DNA from: Pseudomonas rhizosphaerae
GTDB taxonomy: Bacteria; Pseudomonadota; Gammaproteobacteria; Pseudomonadales; Pseudomonadaceae
Direction: 5' to 3'
Assembly: GCF_000761155.1 (NCBI RefSeq)
Contig: NZ_CP009533.1
Span: forward strand, 4,147,501 to 4,211,500
DNA length: 64,000 nucleotides
Part shown: piece by piece, positions 50,466 to 58,747 of the stretch
Layout of the letters: each line of letters starts with the position of its first letter
Position numbering within the stretch: the stretch's first letter is position 1
Position numbers and translations under genes: made by a program
The notes under the pieces: model-generated
Seen by the model: only the letters and a program-made list of their open reading frames with translations
The model's database searches: none
Told to the model about the DNA's origin: nothing

Positions 50466-51059
50466 TCAGAATTTCAGGCTGCTGTGCGTGGGAGTGAGGT
50501 CCGTGCCCTGTTGGCCGGACGGGCCGATCAGTTGTACCTGAATTTTCTGGGTGGCGGGGAAGGTGCTGAACAGGCGAGCCAGGTCCAAGTGGTCAAGGGC
50601 CTTTGGTGACGCGCAGGTGAAGTGGTAGTGGGCGTGAATCTCGCTGTGCTCGTGATGGTGCTCATCGCCCTGTTTGGCTTGCGTGGCGCTGTGCTCGTGA
50701 TCCGGCTTGTCGCCGAACAACGGGCTTTCCAGTTCCTGGTCGGTGACCTTGCAGCCAGCGGCGGCGGGCAAGCTGAACAGCGCCAGGGGTTGCTCCAGGG
50801 TCTTGCGGGCTGCGGCAACCTTGGCTTTATCGGCATCACTGCTGGCGGCGTGTTCGAAACCCACCAGGTTCATGGCCGGGCTTTGCAACTCCAGTTCCAG
50901 CGTCTGGCCATCCAGGGCAGCGTCCAGGCGGGCCACGCCATGTTCATGGGCGCCGAGGCTGCCGTGCTCGTGTTCATGCTCGTGATCGTGGCCTTCCTCG
51001 TGGGCGTGGGCGACGAGGGGCAGCAGGGCAAAGGGCAGGGCAAGCATGAGACGGCGCAT
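50466..51059 (-). CDS. zrgA: DUF2796 (ZrgA-like) His-rich periplasmic zinc-binding protein
   Basis: A 197-aa exported protein. The signal peptide MRRLMLALPFALLPLVAHA ends at AHA, and the mature protein begins with a His/Glu/Asp-rich stretch (residues 20-41), with a second one near 121-146 (HHHEHSEIHAHYHF). This layout fits a low-affinity metal collector. DUF2796 is the family of V. cholerae ZrgA, required for zinc uptake. It is the first gene of the operon, directly behind a possible Zur box, so zinc starvation probably induces it. The symbol is by family resemblance. Confidence 0.8.
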   Translation of the reverse strand: MRRLMLALPFALLPLVAHAHEEGHDHEHEHEHGSLGAHEHGVARLDAALDGQTLELELQSPAMNLVGFEHAASSDADKAKVAAARKTLEQPLALFSLPAAAGCKVTDQELESPLFGDKPDHEHSATQAKQGDEHHHEHSEIHAHYHFTCASPKALDHLDLARLFSTFPATQKIQVQLIGPSGQQGTDLTPTHSSLKF

Positions 51060-51089
51060 AAAGGAATCTCGTGAGCGGTATGGAAACGC

Positions 51090-51111
51090 AATGTTATAAC
51101 AAATTTACATT
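51090..51111 (-). promoter_or_regulatory. Possible Zur box upstream of the DUF2796 gene
   Basis: A 22-bp AT-rich imperfect palindrome with AATGT/ACATT ends and a GTTATAAC core (51093-51100), similar to gamma-proteobacterial Zur sites of the type GTTATA-AT-TATAAC. It ends 31 nt before the start codon and would overlap the promoter, as repressor sites do. Six of eleven half-site positions are symmetric, so this is moderate evidence. Confidence 0.45.
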
Positions 51112-51242
51112 GTACTGCCATGTATGGACGAAGATTCATGTTCGCTTCAGGCAATGCGTGCGACTGACATGAAGCCGATGGCGGGATTGCGTCACCGATG
51201 AGGCGCTGCTACAACGATCCCTCGTTATGAAAGGGTATCGGC

Positions 51243-51611
51243 ATGATCAGAATCAAAGGCACCGTGGGCCACTTGCCGGTGGACCTGGCCATAGAGATAG
51301 ACGCTCAGGACTGGGCACACCTTGCCGGGCACTTTACGCGGTTGCCCGAGGCTGCGACCGGGTCCGAAGGCGCTTCAACGACGGCAACCACGGCCGCCCA
51401 CAGCAAGACCGGGGACGATGGCGCCTGGCACAGCGTGCTGTTGCTGCTTGAGCAGGCAGGGCGCATCGAGGGGCCGGCGTTGCTGGATCAGGTTCAGGGG
51501 TTGGTGGGCGACGTGGCGGCTGGCAAGCGGATGCTGGTACGCCTGCGCCATTGTCCGCAGGTGAAGGTGGAAGCCGGCGCGGATGCACCGGTCTATTGCT
51601 GGGTCGGCTAG
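51243..51611 (+). CDS. Hypothetical protein, 122 aa
   Basis: I do not recognise a family with certainty. The ATG at 51243 begins MIRIKGTVGHLPVDLAIEID. A predicted alpha/beta N-terminal part is followed by a low-complexity Ala/Thr/Ser/Gly stretch (residues about 37-55) and a Leu-rich helical part. There is no signal peptide or transmembrane segment and only two cysteines. It stands alone between the zinc operon and cnoX and is convergent to the latter. Coding nature is supported by GC-rich third positions and gene-like composition. Confidence 0.6.
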   Translation: MIRIKGTVGHLPVDLAIEIDAQDWAHLAGHFTRLPEAATGSEGASTTATTAAHSKTGDDGAWHSVLLLLEQAGRIEGPALLDQVQGLVGDVAAGKRMLVRLRHCPQVKVEAGADAPVYCWVG

Positions 51612-51651
51612 CGGGAAGGACCGCTCGCCTGGCAGGTCCCTGCGCAACCCA

Positions 51652-52524
51652 TCAGTACAGGGCGGCGAACAACTTGCGGCGGTAGGTGGTCACCAGTGGG
51701 TGATCGTTGCCGAGCAATTCGAACACTTGCAGCAGCGTCTTGTGCGGCAACCCTTCGCTGTAGCTGCGATTGCGCATGAACAATTGCAGCAGGCCGTCGA
51801 GTGCCGCTTCGTAGTGCTGGCGCGACAGCTGCTGGATGCATAACTGGTACGCCGCTTCGTCGTCGCCCGCGTCGCGAGCCAGGCGAGCCTTGAGATCCGC
51901 CACATCGGGCAGGGCCTTGGCCTGGCGCAGGAACGTCAGCTGCGCCTTGGCGCCGGCCAGTGCGGCCTTGTGCTCGTCGCCACTGACGGCATCGAGCACC
52001 TGCTGTGCCTCGTCCAGCTCGCCGCGTTCGGCCAGGCAGCGGGCGAACAGGATCAGCGCGCCAGGGTTGGCATTGTCTTCGGCAAGCAGCCCTTTCAACG
52101 TCTGCTCGGCCTCGCCGAAGCGGCTCTCGTTGAACAGCGCCTGCGCCTGTTCGAGCGGATCGGCTGCCGCCGGGGGCGGCATCTGGACATGGGGTTCGAG
52201 CATCGCACGGATGGCCGATTCCGGCTGTGCGCCGGCGAAGCCGTCTACCGGCTGGCCGTCCTTGAACAGCACCACGGTAGGCAAGCTGCGAATGCCGAAA
52301 CGGCCGACGATGTCGGGCTCGGCGTCGCAGTCGACCTTGGCCAGCACCAGCTCGCCTGCGTAGCCTTCGGCAATCTGTTGCAGCAAGGGCATCAGCACCT
52401 TACAGGGCGCGCACCACTCGGCCCAGAAATCCACCAGCACAGGCTTGATGTAGGAATTCTGGATGACGGACTGATCGAAATCGGCAGTGGTCACGTCGAA
52501 GATGTAGGGGGTTTCTTGACTCAT
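51652..52524 (-). CDS. cnoX: Thioredoxin-TPR chaperedoxin (CnoX/YbbN-like)
   Basis: A 290-aa cytoplasmic protein joining an N-terminal thioredoxin domain (about 1-110) to C-terminal TPR-like helices (about 120-290). In E. coli CnoX is a holdase that passes oxidation-threatened proteins to GroEL. The active-site motif WCAPCK is at residues 37-42 with both cysteines (C38, C41), whereas the E. coli protein has SQHC; an intact CxxC allows thioredoxin reductase-dependent redox activity. It stands alone on the minus strand. Confidence 0.9.
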   Translation of the reverse strand: MSQETPYIFDVTTADFDQSVIQNSYIKPVLVDFWAEWCAPCKVLMPLLQQIAEGYAGELVLAKVDCDAEPDIVGRFGIRSLPTVVLFKDGQPVDGFAGAQPESAIRAMLEPHVQMPPPAAADPLEQAQALFNESRFGEAEQTLKGLLAEDNANPGALILFARCLAERGELDEAQQVLDAVSGDEHKAALAGAKAQLTFLRQAKALPDVADLKARLARDAGDDEAAYQLCIQQLSRQHYEAALDGLLQLFMRNRSYSEGLPHKTLLQVFELLGNDHPLVTTYRRKLFAALY

Positions 52525-52624
52525 GTGAATCTCGAGGATCAGCGGTTCGGTGGACTATAAGGGATTCGAATCAGGCCCACCACCGCCGCTCGGGTGGCCA
52601 GGCGGTGGGCATTGCCGGGCCGCT

Positions 52625-53086
52625 TCAAGGGGCCTTGATCATTTCCAGGTTGCCCAATAGCTGCGTGGTTGGCTGGCTGATCTGCACGGCGGGCAGGTGC
52701 AGGATCAACTGCCCCGACTGACTGGCACGTGCGCGCAGCTCGACCCGCGAGCCGGCCGGGAAAGCCTCGGCGGCAAAGCGCAGTTGGAAGGGCAGTGGTT
52801 GCGCGGTGCCGCGTTGCTTGGCGCTGGCCAGCAGTTTCTGCGGGCGTCCCTTCGAGTCGATGACCAGCAGGGCCATCTCGACTTCGGCGCCGGCAGGCAC
52901 GCCGAGCAGGTTGCCGCTGAGCTGGCGCTGGTAGGCCGGCAACGGGCCGAGGTCGACGGGTGCCTTGATGACCGGCGCGGGTGCGGCTGCAGGCGGCGTG
53001 ACGCTGGCCGCAGGCTTGGGCGCATCACTGCTGCAGGCGGCGAGCAGGCTGAAAAGAGCGAGCAGAACGAGCGACTTGGACGGCAT
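52625..53086 (-). CDS. YbaY-family lipoprotein
   Basis: A 153-aa lipoprotein. The ATG at 53084-53086 gives [20 protein letters not shown] with lipobox LLAAC, so Cys18 is the acylated residue; the longer frame upstream is not a signal peptide. A Pro/Ala-rich linker (about 22-47) precedes a domain resembling YbaY (PF09619), a family of unknown function. It is divergent from nrdR across 107 nt. A bulged hairpin at 52575-52610 lies 15 nt behind its stop without a T tract. Confidence 0.7.
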   Translation of the reverse strand: MPSKSLVLLALFSLLAACSSDAPKPAASVTPPAAAPAPVIKAPVDLGPLPAYQRQLSGNLLGVPAGAEVEMALLVIDSKGRPQKLLASAKQRGTAQPLPFQLRFAAEAFPAGSRVELRARASQSGQLILHLPAVQISQPTTQLLGNLEMIKAP

Positions 53087-53136
53087 TTCGAGACCCAACG
53101 AAAGTAGAACCGTCTGTATACCGCAAAGGCTCGGGC

Positions 53137-53164
53137 TTGTCTTGCCAGTGGGATGCGCTACCAT
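53137..53164 (+). promoter_or_regulatory. Candidate sigma70 promoter of nrdR-rib
   Basis: TTGTCT (53137-53142), a 16-bp spacer and TACCAT (53159-53164), with a leader of about 25 nt to nrdR. No other promoter-like sequence precedes the rib genes. Confidence 0.45.
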
Positions 53165-53193
53165 GGCCCTCCCTTTTTTTGTTGCCTGCCACC

Positions 53194-53658
53194 ATGCACT
53201 GTCCCTTCTGCGGTGCCAACGACACCAAGGTCATCGATTCACGTCTGGTCGCCGAAGGCGAGCAGGTTCGCCGGCGCCGTGAGTGCCTGGCCTGCGGTGA
53301 ACGGTTCACCACCTTCGAAACCGCCGAACTGGTGCTGCCGCGGCTGATCAAGCAAGACGGCAGTCGCCAGCCTTTCGACGAGGAAAAACTGCGCGCCGGC
53401 ATGCAGCGAGCGTTGGAAAAGCGCCCGGTCAGCGTCGAGCGCCTCGAAGCGGCCCTGGTGCACATCAAGCATCAGTTGCGCGCCACGGGCGAGCGTGAGG
53501 TCAAGTCGCTGGTCGTGGGCGAGTGGGTCATGACCGAGCTGCAGAAGCTCGATGAAGTGGCCTATATCCGTTTCGCCTCGGTCTACCGACGCTTCCAGGA
53601 TCTGGACGAATTTCGCGAGGAAATCGACCGCCTGGCCCGCGAGCCCGCCAAGGAGTGA
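53194..53658 (+). CDS. nrdR: Transcriptional repressor NrdR
   Basis: NrdR senses ATP/dATP and represses ribonucleotide reductase genes. The ATG at 53194 gives 154 aa, the family length. The zinc ribbon has C3, C6, C31 and C34, and the ATP-cone domain is about 49-139. Its stop is 6 nt before the ribD start, and nrdR upstream of rib genes is a common arrangement. Confidence 0.97.
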   Translation: MHCPFCGANDTKVIDSRLVAEGEQVRRRRECLACGERFTTFETAELVLPRLIKQDGSRQPFDEEKLRAGMQRALEKRPVSVERLEAALVHIKHQLRATGEREVKSLVVGEWVMTELQKLDEVAYIRFASVYRRFQDLDEFREEIDRLAREPAKE

Positions 53659-53663
53659 CCTGC

Positions 53664-54827
53664 ATGTCCGACCTGGCAGCCAACGACGCCCTGCACATGG
53701 CCCGCGCTCTGGAACTGGCGCGCAAGGGGGTGTATTCCACGCACCCCAACCCGCGTGTGGGTTGCGTGCTCGTGCGAGACGGCGAAACGGTCGGCGAAGG
53801 CTGGCATGTGCAGGCCGGAGGCCCCCATGCCGAAGTGCATGCGTTGCGCCAGGCCGGCGATCGCGCACGGGGTGCCACGGCCTACGTGACGCTGGAGCCG
53901 TGCAGCCACCACGGGCGTACGCCGCCATGCGCCGATGCCTTGGTCGAAGCGGGGGTGGCGCGGGTGGTGGTGGCGATGCAGGATCCCAATCCGCAGGTGG
54001 CCGGAAAGGGCCTGGAGCGCCTGCGGCAAGCGGGCATCGCCGTCACCTGTCCGCTGCTCGCCACTGAGGCCCGCGCGCTGAACCCGGGGTTTCTCAAACG
54101 CATGGAACAGGGCCGGCCTTACGTCCGCGTGAAGCTGGCCATGAGTCTGGACGGGCGTACGGCCATGGCCAGTGGCGAGAGCCAATGGATCACCGGCCCC
54201 GCCGCGCGCTCGGCGGTACAGCGCCTACGGGCCCAGTCCAGTGCTGTGTTGACCGGTGCCGACAGCGTGATCGCCGATGGCGCGCGCATGACCGTACGCG
54301 CCACCGAGCTGGGCCTGGATGCCGAGACCACTGAGCTGGCCACTCGCCGGGTGCCGCTGCGCATTCTGATCGACGGCCGCCTGCGGGTGCCGCTGGATGC
54401 GCCGTTCTTCCAGGCCGGGCCAGCGCTGGTGGTGACCTGTGCAGACCCGGCAGCCCATCTGCAATACGCCCGGGACGGCCATGAGCTGTTGAGCCTGCCG
54501 GGTGAGGATGGGCGGGTCGATCTGCCGCAGCTGTCCATCGAATTGGCACGGCGGGGCATCAATGAGCTGCTCGTGGAAGCCGGGGCGAGCCTAGCGGGTG
54601 CCTTCGCTCGCCAGGGCCTGGTGGACGAATACCAGATCTTCATTGCCGCCAAGTTCATGGGTTCCACGGCGCGGCCGTTGCTCGACTGGCCGTTGGCGCG
54701 CATGAGCGAGGCGGCGCCTTTGCAGATCATCGAAATGACGGCGGTGGGCGAAGACTGGCGTGTGATCGCCGTCCCGGCCGCGCCCTTCGCACCGCCACCC
54801 GCTACGGCGCCGGCAAAGCGCGTATAA
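53664..54827 (+). CDS. ribD: Bifunctional riboflavin biosynthesis protein RibD
   Basis: RibD deaminates and reduces the first pyrimidine intermediate of riboflavin synthesis. I use the ATG at 53664 (387 aa, MSDLAANDALHMARALELAR); a GTG three codons upstream is possible. The deaminase domain (about 1-150) has HAEVHAL and the zinc motif PCSHHGRTPPC. The reductase domain (about 150-370) has KLAMSLDGRTAMASGESQWI and a DHFR-like fold. It follows nrdR and leads the rib cluster. Confidence 0.96.
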   Translation: MSDLAANDALHMARALELARKGVYSTHPNPRVGCVLVRDGETVGEGWHVQAGGPHAEVHALRQAGDRARGATAYVTLEPCSHHGRTPPCADALVEAGVARVVVAMQDPNPQVAGKGLERLRQAGIAVTCPLLATEARALNPGFLKRMEQGRPYVRVKLAMSLDGRTAMASGESQWITGPAARSAVQRLRAQSSAVLTGADSVIADGARMTVRATELGLDAETTELATRRVPLRILIDGRLRVPLDAPFFQAGPALVVTCADPAAHLQYARDGHELLSLPGEDGRVDLPQLSIELARRGINELLVEAGASLAGAFARQGLVDEYQIFIAAKFMGSTARPLLDWPLARMSEAAPLQIIEMTAVGEDWRVIAVPAAPFAPPPATAPAKRV

Positions 54828-54828
54828 T
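54823..54828 (+). promoter_or_regulatory. Consensus -10 at the end of ribD
   Basis: TATAAT overlaps the ribD stop codon. The upstream -35 position (GCTACG) is poor, so it is a weak or extended-type promoter candidate for ribE; it may also be fortuitous. Confidence 0.25.
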
Positions 54829-54872
54829 TTTCGGCTTGCGCCTGGCGCCAGCTTTGTTCTCGAGGAGGACTC

Positions 54873-55535
54873 ATGTTCACCGGCATCATCGAATCCATCG
54901 GCAGCATCCGTGCGTTGACCCCCAAGGGCGGTGACGTGCGCGTCCACGTGGACACCGGCAAGCTCGACCTGGCCGACGTCAAGCTTGGCGACAGCATTGC
55001 CATCAACGGCGTCTGCCTCACGGCCGTCGAACTGCCGGGCAACGGTTTCGTTGCCGACGTCAGCCGCGAAACCCTGGACTGCACTGCATTTCATCAGCTC
55101 AAGAACGGCAGCCGGGTCAACCTCGAAAAGGCCCTGACTCCCACCACGCGCCTGGGCGGGCATCTGGTCAGCGGTCATGTCGACGGTGTCGGCGAAGTGG
55201 TCTCGCGTCAGGAAAACGCCCGTGCGGTGGAATTCCGCATCCGTGCGCCCAAGGAATTGGCCAAGTACATCGCCCACAAGGGCTCGATCACCGTCGACGG
55301 TACCAGCCTGACGGTGAACGCCGTGGACGGCGCCGAGTTCGCCCTGACTATCATTCCGCACACGCTGAGCGAAACCATCATGGACGACTACCGTCCCGGT
55401 CGCCTGGTCAACCTGGAGGTCGATCTGCTGGCGCGTTACCTGGAGCGTCTGCTGCTGGGCGACAAGGCCAGCGAGTCGAGCCATGGCGGGATCAGCGAAA
55501 GCTTTCTGGCCGCCAACGGCTACCTGAAATCCTGA
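54873..55535 (+). CDS. ribE: Riboflavin synthase alpha subunit
   Basis: Riboflavin synthase dismutates two 6,7-dimethyl-8-ribityllumazines. The 220-aa product has the internal repeat of two lumazine-binding domains: MFTGIIESIGSIRAL...INGVCLTAV and GHVDGVGEV...VDGTSLTVNAV. GAGGAGG is a strong ribosome-binding site before the ATG. Confidence 0.96.
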   Translation: MFTGIIESIGSIRALTPKGGDVRVHVDTGKLDLADVKLGDSIAINGVCLTAVELPGNGFVADVSRETLDCTAFHQLKNGSRVNLEKALTPTTRLGGHLVSGHVDGVGEVVSRQENARAVEFRIRAPKELAKYIAHKGSITVDGTSLTVNAVDGAEFALTIIPHTLSETIMDDYRPGRLVNLEVDLLARYLERLLLGDKASESSHGGISESFLAANGYLKS

Positions 55536-55569
55536 ACAGCGCGCTGTTCTGAACACAAGGGGGTGCCGC

Positions 55570-56661
55570 GTGGCGCTCAACACGATCGAAGAGCTGGTGG
55601 AAGACATTCGCCAGGGCAAGATGGTCATCCTGATGGATGACGAAGACCGCGAAAACGAAGGCGACCTGATCATGGCCGCCGAATGCTGCAAGGCCGAGCA
55701 CATCAACTTCATGGCCCGCCACGCGCGCGGCCTGATCTGCATGCCGATGACCCGCGAGCGCTGCGAGACGCTGAAACTGCCGCTGATGGCGCCGCGCAAT
55801 GGCTCGGGCTTCGGTACCAAGTTCACCGTGTCCATCGAAGCGGCCACGGGCGTGACCACCGGCATTTCCGCCGCCGACCGTGCGCGCACGGTGCAGGCTG
55901 CAGCTGCACGCGAGGCCCGCGCCGAGGACATCGTCAGCCCTGGGCACATCTTTCCGTTGATGGCGCAGGCGGGCGGCACCCTGGCCCGCGCCGGCCATAC
56001 CGAGGCCGCCTGCGACCTGGCGCGCATGGCCGGCTTCGAGCCCAGCGGCGTGATCTGCGAGGTGATGAACGACGACGGCACCATGTCGCGGCGCGCCGAG
56101 CTGGAAGTGTTCGCAGCCCAACATGACATCAAGATCGGCACCATCGCCGATCTGATCCACTATCGGATGATCCATGAACGTACCGTTCAGCGGATTGCCG
56201 AGCAGCCGCTGGACAGTGAGCTGGGCCAGTTCAACCTGGTCACCTACCGTGATTCGGTGGAGGGCGACGTGCACATGGCGCTGACCCTGGGCACCGTGTC
56301 GGCGGACCAGCCGACCTTGGTACGGGTGCACAACATGGACCCGCTGCGCGACTTGCTGATGGTCAAGCAGCCCGGCCGCTGGAGCCTGCGGGCCGCCATG
56401 AGCGCGGTTGCCGAGGCCGGCAGTGGCGTGGTGCTGCTGCTCGGCCACCAGCAGGATGGTGACGTGCTGCTGGCCCATTTGCGCGAAAGTGCAGGGCAGG
56501 CCACGGCGAAAACACCGACCACCTACAGCATCGTAGGCGCCGGTTCTCAGATCCTGCGCGACCTGGGCGTGCGCAAGATGCGCCTGCTCAGCTCGCCAAT
56601 GAAGTTCAATGCGATATCCGGATTCGATCTGGAAGTTGTAGAATACGTGCCCTCCGAATAA
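55570..56661 (+). CDS. ribBA: RibBA: DHBP synthase with inactive GTP cyclohydrolase II-like domain
   Basis: The N-terminal half (about 1-200) makes 3,4-dihydroxy-2-butanone 4-phosphate from ribulose 5-phosphate: MDDEDRENEGDLIMAAE, ARGLICMPMT and GVTTGISAADRARTV are intact. The C-terminal half (about 205-363) has the GTP cyclohydrolase II fold but none of the three zinc cysteines of RibA, so it is almost certainly catalytically dead and may be structural. The start is GTG at 55570. The product is 363 aa, the hybrid length. The separate ribA at 60112 has the cysteines. It is between ribE and ribH. Confidence 0.94.
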   Translation: MALNTIEELVEDIRQGKMVILMDDEDRENEGDLIMAAECCKAEHINFMARHARGLICMPMTRERCETLKLPLMAPRNGSGFGTKFTVSIEAATGVTTGISAADRARTVQAAAAREARAEDIVSPGHIFPLMAQAGGTLARAGHTEAACDLARMAGFEPSGVICEVMNDDGTMSRRAELEVFAAQHDIKIGTIADLIHYRMIHERTVQRIAEQPLDSELGQFNLVTYRDSVEGDVHMALTLGTVSADQPTLVRVHNMDPLRDLLMVKQPGRWSLRAAMSAVAEAGSGVVLLLGHQQDGDVLLAHLRESAGQATAKTPTTYSIVGAGSQILRDLGVRKMRLLSSPMKFNAISGFDLEVVEYVPSE

Positions 56662-56744
56662 ACACAGGCTGCAAGGGTTGCGGCGGCGATACGCTGGCCG
56701 GCCCGTGATGTGCAGCCTCGATGTTCGTGATCCATTATCCGCAG

Positions 56745-56764
56745 AGGCCGCCTCCAGGCGGCCT
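56745..56764 (+). repeat. Perfect inverted repeat in the ribH leader
   Basis: AGGCCGCCT (56745-56753) and AGGCGGCCT (56756-56764) form a hairpin 26 nt before the ribH start, followed by GGCTCTTTAAG. It has no strong T tract. The 129-nt gap shows no FMN-riboswitch core motif that I can recognise. Confidence 0.5.
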
Positions 56765-56790
56765 GGCTCTTTAAGATGAGACAGACCCGA

Positions 56791-57267
56791 ATGACCCTGA
56801 AGACCATCGAAGGTACCTTCATTGCCCCCAAAGGTCGCTACGCCCTGGTGGTTGGCCGCTTCAACAGCTTCGTCGTCGAAAGCCTGGTGAGCGGTGCCGT
56901 CGATGCCCTGGTTCGCCATGGCGTCAGCGAAAGCGACATCACTATCATCCGCGCGCCCGGTGCGTTCGAGATCCCGCTGGTGGCGCAGAAAGTCGCCCAG
57001 CAAAGCGAATACGCCGCGATCATCGCACTGGGCGCAGTCATTCGGGGCGGCACGCCGCACTTCGAATACGTCGCCGGCGAGTGCACCAAGGGCCTGTCCC
57101 AAGTGTCGATGGAGTTCGGCGTGCCGGTCGCCTTCGGCGTGCTGACCGTGGACACCATCGAGCAGGCCATCGAGCGCTCTGGCACCAAGGCAGGCAACAA
57201 GGGCGCCGAAGCCGCGCTGTCGGCCCTGGAAATGGTCAGCCTGCTGGCGCAGTTGGAGGCCAAGTGA
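56791..57267 (+). CDS. ribH: 6,7-dimethyl-8-ribityllumazine synthase
   Basis: RibH condenses the pyrimidine and DHBP to lumazine, supplying ribE. I use the ATG at 56791 (158 aa, [20 protein letters not shown]), the family's length; an ATG five codons earlier is in frame. The active-site [18 protein letters not shown] and [14 protein letters not shown] segments are intact. Its stop overlaps the nusB start (GTGA). Confidence 0.96.
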   Translation: MTLKTIEGTFIAPKGRYALVVGRFNSFVVESLVSGAVDALVRHGVSESDITIIRAPGAFEIPLVAQKVAQQSEYAAIIALGAVIRGGTPHFEYVAGECTKGLSQVSMEFGVPVAFGVLTVDTIEQAIERSGTKAGNKGAEAALSALEMVSLLAQLEAK

Positions 57268-57764
57268 TCAACGACGAAAGCGATCGCTTCAATCCACGCG
57301 ATCCCAAGCCTGCAGACGCCGGCAAGCCTTCGCGCAGCGCCAAGCGTCGCGAAGCCCGCCAGTTGGCGACCCAGGCCCTGTACCAGTGGCACATGGCCAA
57401 GCATTCGTTGAACGAAATCGAAGCGCAGTTTCGCGTCGACAACGACTTCAAGGACGTCGACGGCGAATATTTCCGCGAAATCCTCCACGGTGTGCCGGCC
57501 AACCTCGATGAAATCGACGGCGCACTGGCACCGTGCCTGGACATCGCCATCGACGAACTCGACCCGGTCGAGCTGGGCGTGCTGCGCCTGTCCACCTGGG
57601 AACTGCTCAAGCGCGTCGACGTGCCGTACCGTGTGGTCATCAACGAAGGCATCGAGCTGGCCAAGGTGTTCGGTTCCACCGACGGTCACAAGTTCGTCAA
57701 CGGCGTGCTCGACAAGTTGGCGCCGACCCTGCGCGGTCCGGAAGTAGCAGCGCACAAGCGCTGA
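57264..57764 (+). CDS. nusB: Transcription antitermination protein NusB
   Basis: NusB binds boxA RNA with S10. The 166-aa product begins at GTG 57264, overlapping the ribH stop, with [20 protein letters not shown] as N-terminal extension and the NusB fold from about residue 25 ([15 protein letters not shown]). The conserved [17 protein letters not shown] and [14 protein letters not shown] segments are present. It is translationally coupled to ribH, the usual order. Confidence 0.96.
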   Translation: MINDESDRFNPRDPKPADAGKPSRSAKRREARQLATQALYQWHMAKHSLNEIEAQFRVDNDFKDVDGEYFREILHGVPANLDEIDGALAPCLDIAIDELDPVELGVLRLSTWELLKRVDVPYRVVINEGIELAKVFGSTDGHKFVNGVLDKLAPTLRGPEVAAHKR

Positions 57765-57781
57765 TCGCCGACATGCAGCCC

Positions 57782-58747
57782 ATGGGCGAGTTCGAGCTGA
57801 TCCGACACTATTTCGCAGCGGCGGCCTGTGCCCGGGCTGGCGAGGGTGTCGCCCTGGGCATCGGCGACGATTGCGCCTTGCTGGCGCTGGCGCCTGGCGA
57901 GCAGATGGCGGTATCCACCGACACGCTGGTTGCCGGCGTGCACTTTCCCGAAGGTGCCGATCCCTTGCTGTTGGGTCAGCGCGCCCTGGCCGTTGCAGCC
58001 AGCGACTTGGCCGCCATGGGCGCCAGCCCCTTGGGTTTCACCTTGGCCCTGACCTTGCCCAGCGTTTCGGCGCAGTGGCTGGAAGGGTTCGCCAGCGGCC
58101 TGGATGCCATGGCCGAGCGCTGTGCGCTACGCCTGGTTGGCGGTGACACCACGCGTGGCCCGCTGAGCCTGACCCTGACCGTGTTCGGCAGCCTGCCCCA
58201 AGGCCTGGCCCTGACCCGCAGCGGCGCCCGGCCAGGTGATCTGCTGTGCGTGGGTGGCCGCTTGGGCAACGCCGCAGGCGCCCTGCCGCTGGTCCTGGGC
58301 CAGCGTCGCGCCGCGCCGGACGTGGCCGGGCCCTTGCTGGCTCACTACTGGTCACCCTTGCCCCAGTTCGTACTGGGTCAGGCATTGCGCGGCAGGGCCA
58401 GCGCCGCGCTGGATATCTCCGATGGACTGTTGGCCGACTGTGGCCATATCGCCACGGCGTCGAAAGTCGGCCTGCGGGTGGAACGCGAGCGGCTGCCGGT
58501 GTCCAATGCCCTGCAGTCGCTGCTTGGCCTGGAAGGTGCCTGGGCGGCAGCCCTGAGCGGCGGTGATGACTATGTACTGGCTTTCACCCTGCCGCCTGAA
58601 GAAGAAGCCACCCTGCGCGCCGAAGGTGCGGTGTTTTTCGTCATCGGCCAAGTGAATGCTGGCGAGGGCGTCACGCTGGTCGATCGTCATGGCCAGGACA
58701 TCACCCCGACGATCCGGGGCTACCAACATTTTGCGGAGACACCGTGA
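57782..58747 (+). CDS. thiL: Thiamine-monophosphate kinase
   Basis: ThiL phosphorylates thiamine monophosphate to the cofactor diphosphate. Starting at ATG 57782 the product has 321 aa (MGEFELIRHYF); an ATG three codons earlier is also possible, and neither has a strong Shine-Dalgarno sequence, suggesting coupling to nusB. Mg/ATP motifs GIGDDCALL and VSTDTLVAGVHF and the GGDTTRG loop are present. pgpA overlaps its stop by 4 bases. Confidence 0.94.
   Translation: MGEFELIRHYFAAAACARAGEGVALGIGDDCALLALAPGEQMAVSTDTLVAGVHFPEGADPLLLGQRALAVAASDLAAMGASPLGFTLALTLPSVSAQWLEGFASGLDAMAERCALRLVGGDTTRGPLSLTLTVFGSLPQGLALTRSGARPGDLLCVGGRLGNAAGALPLVLGQRRAAPDVAGPLLAHYWSPLPQFVLGQALRGRASAALDISDGLLADCGHIATASKVGLRVERERLPVSNALQSLLGLEGAWAAALSGGDDYVLAFTLPPEEEATLRAEGAVFFVIGQVNAGEGVTLVDRHGQDITPTIRGYQHFAETP

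Noticed and set aside
55536..56790. FMN riboswitch near ribE, ribBA or ribH.
   Set aside because: The gaps are 34 and 129 nt and I cannot find the conserved FMN aptamer segments.
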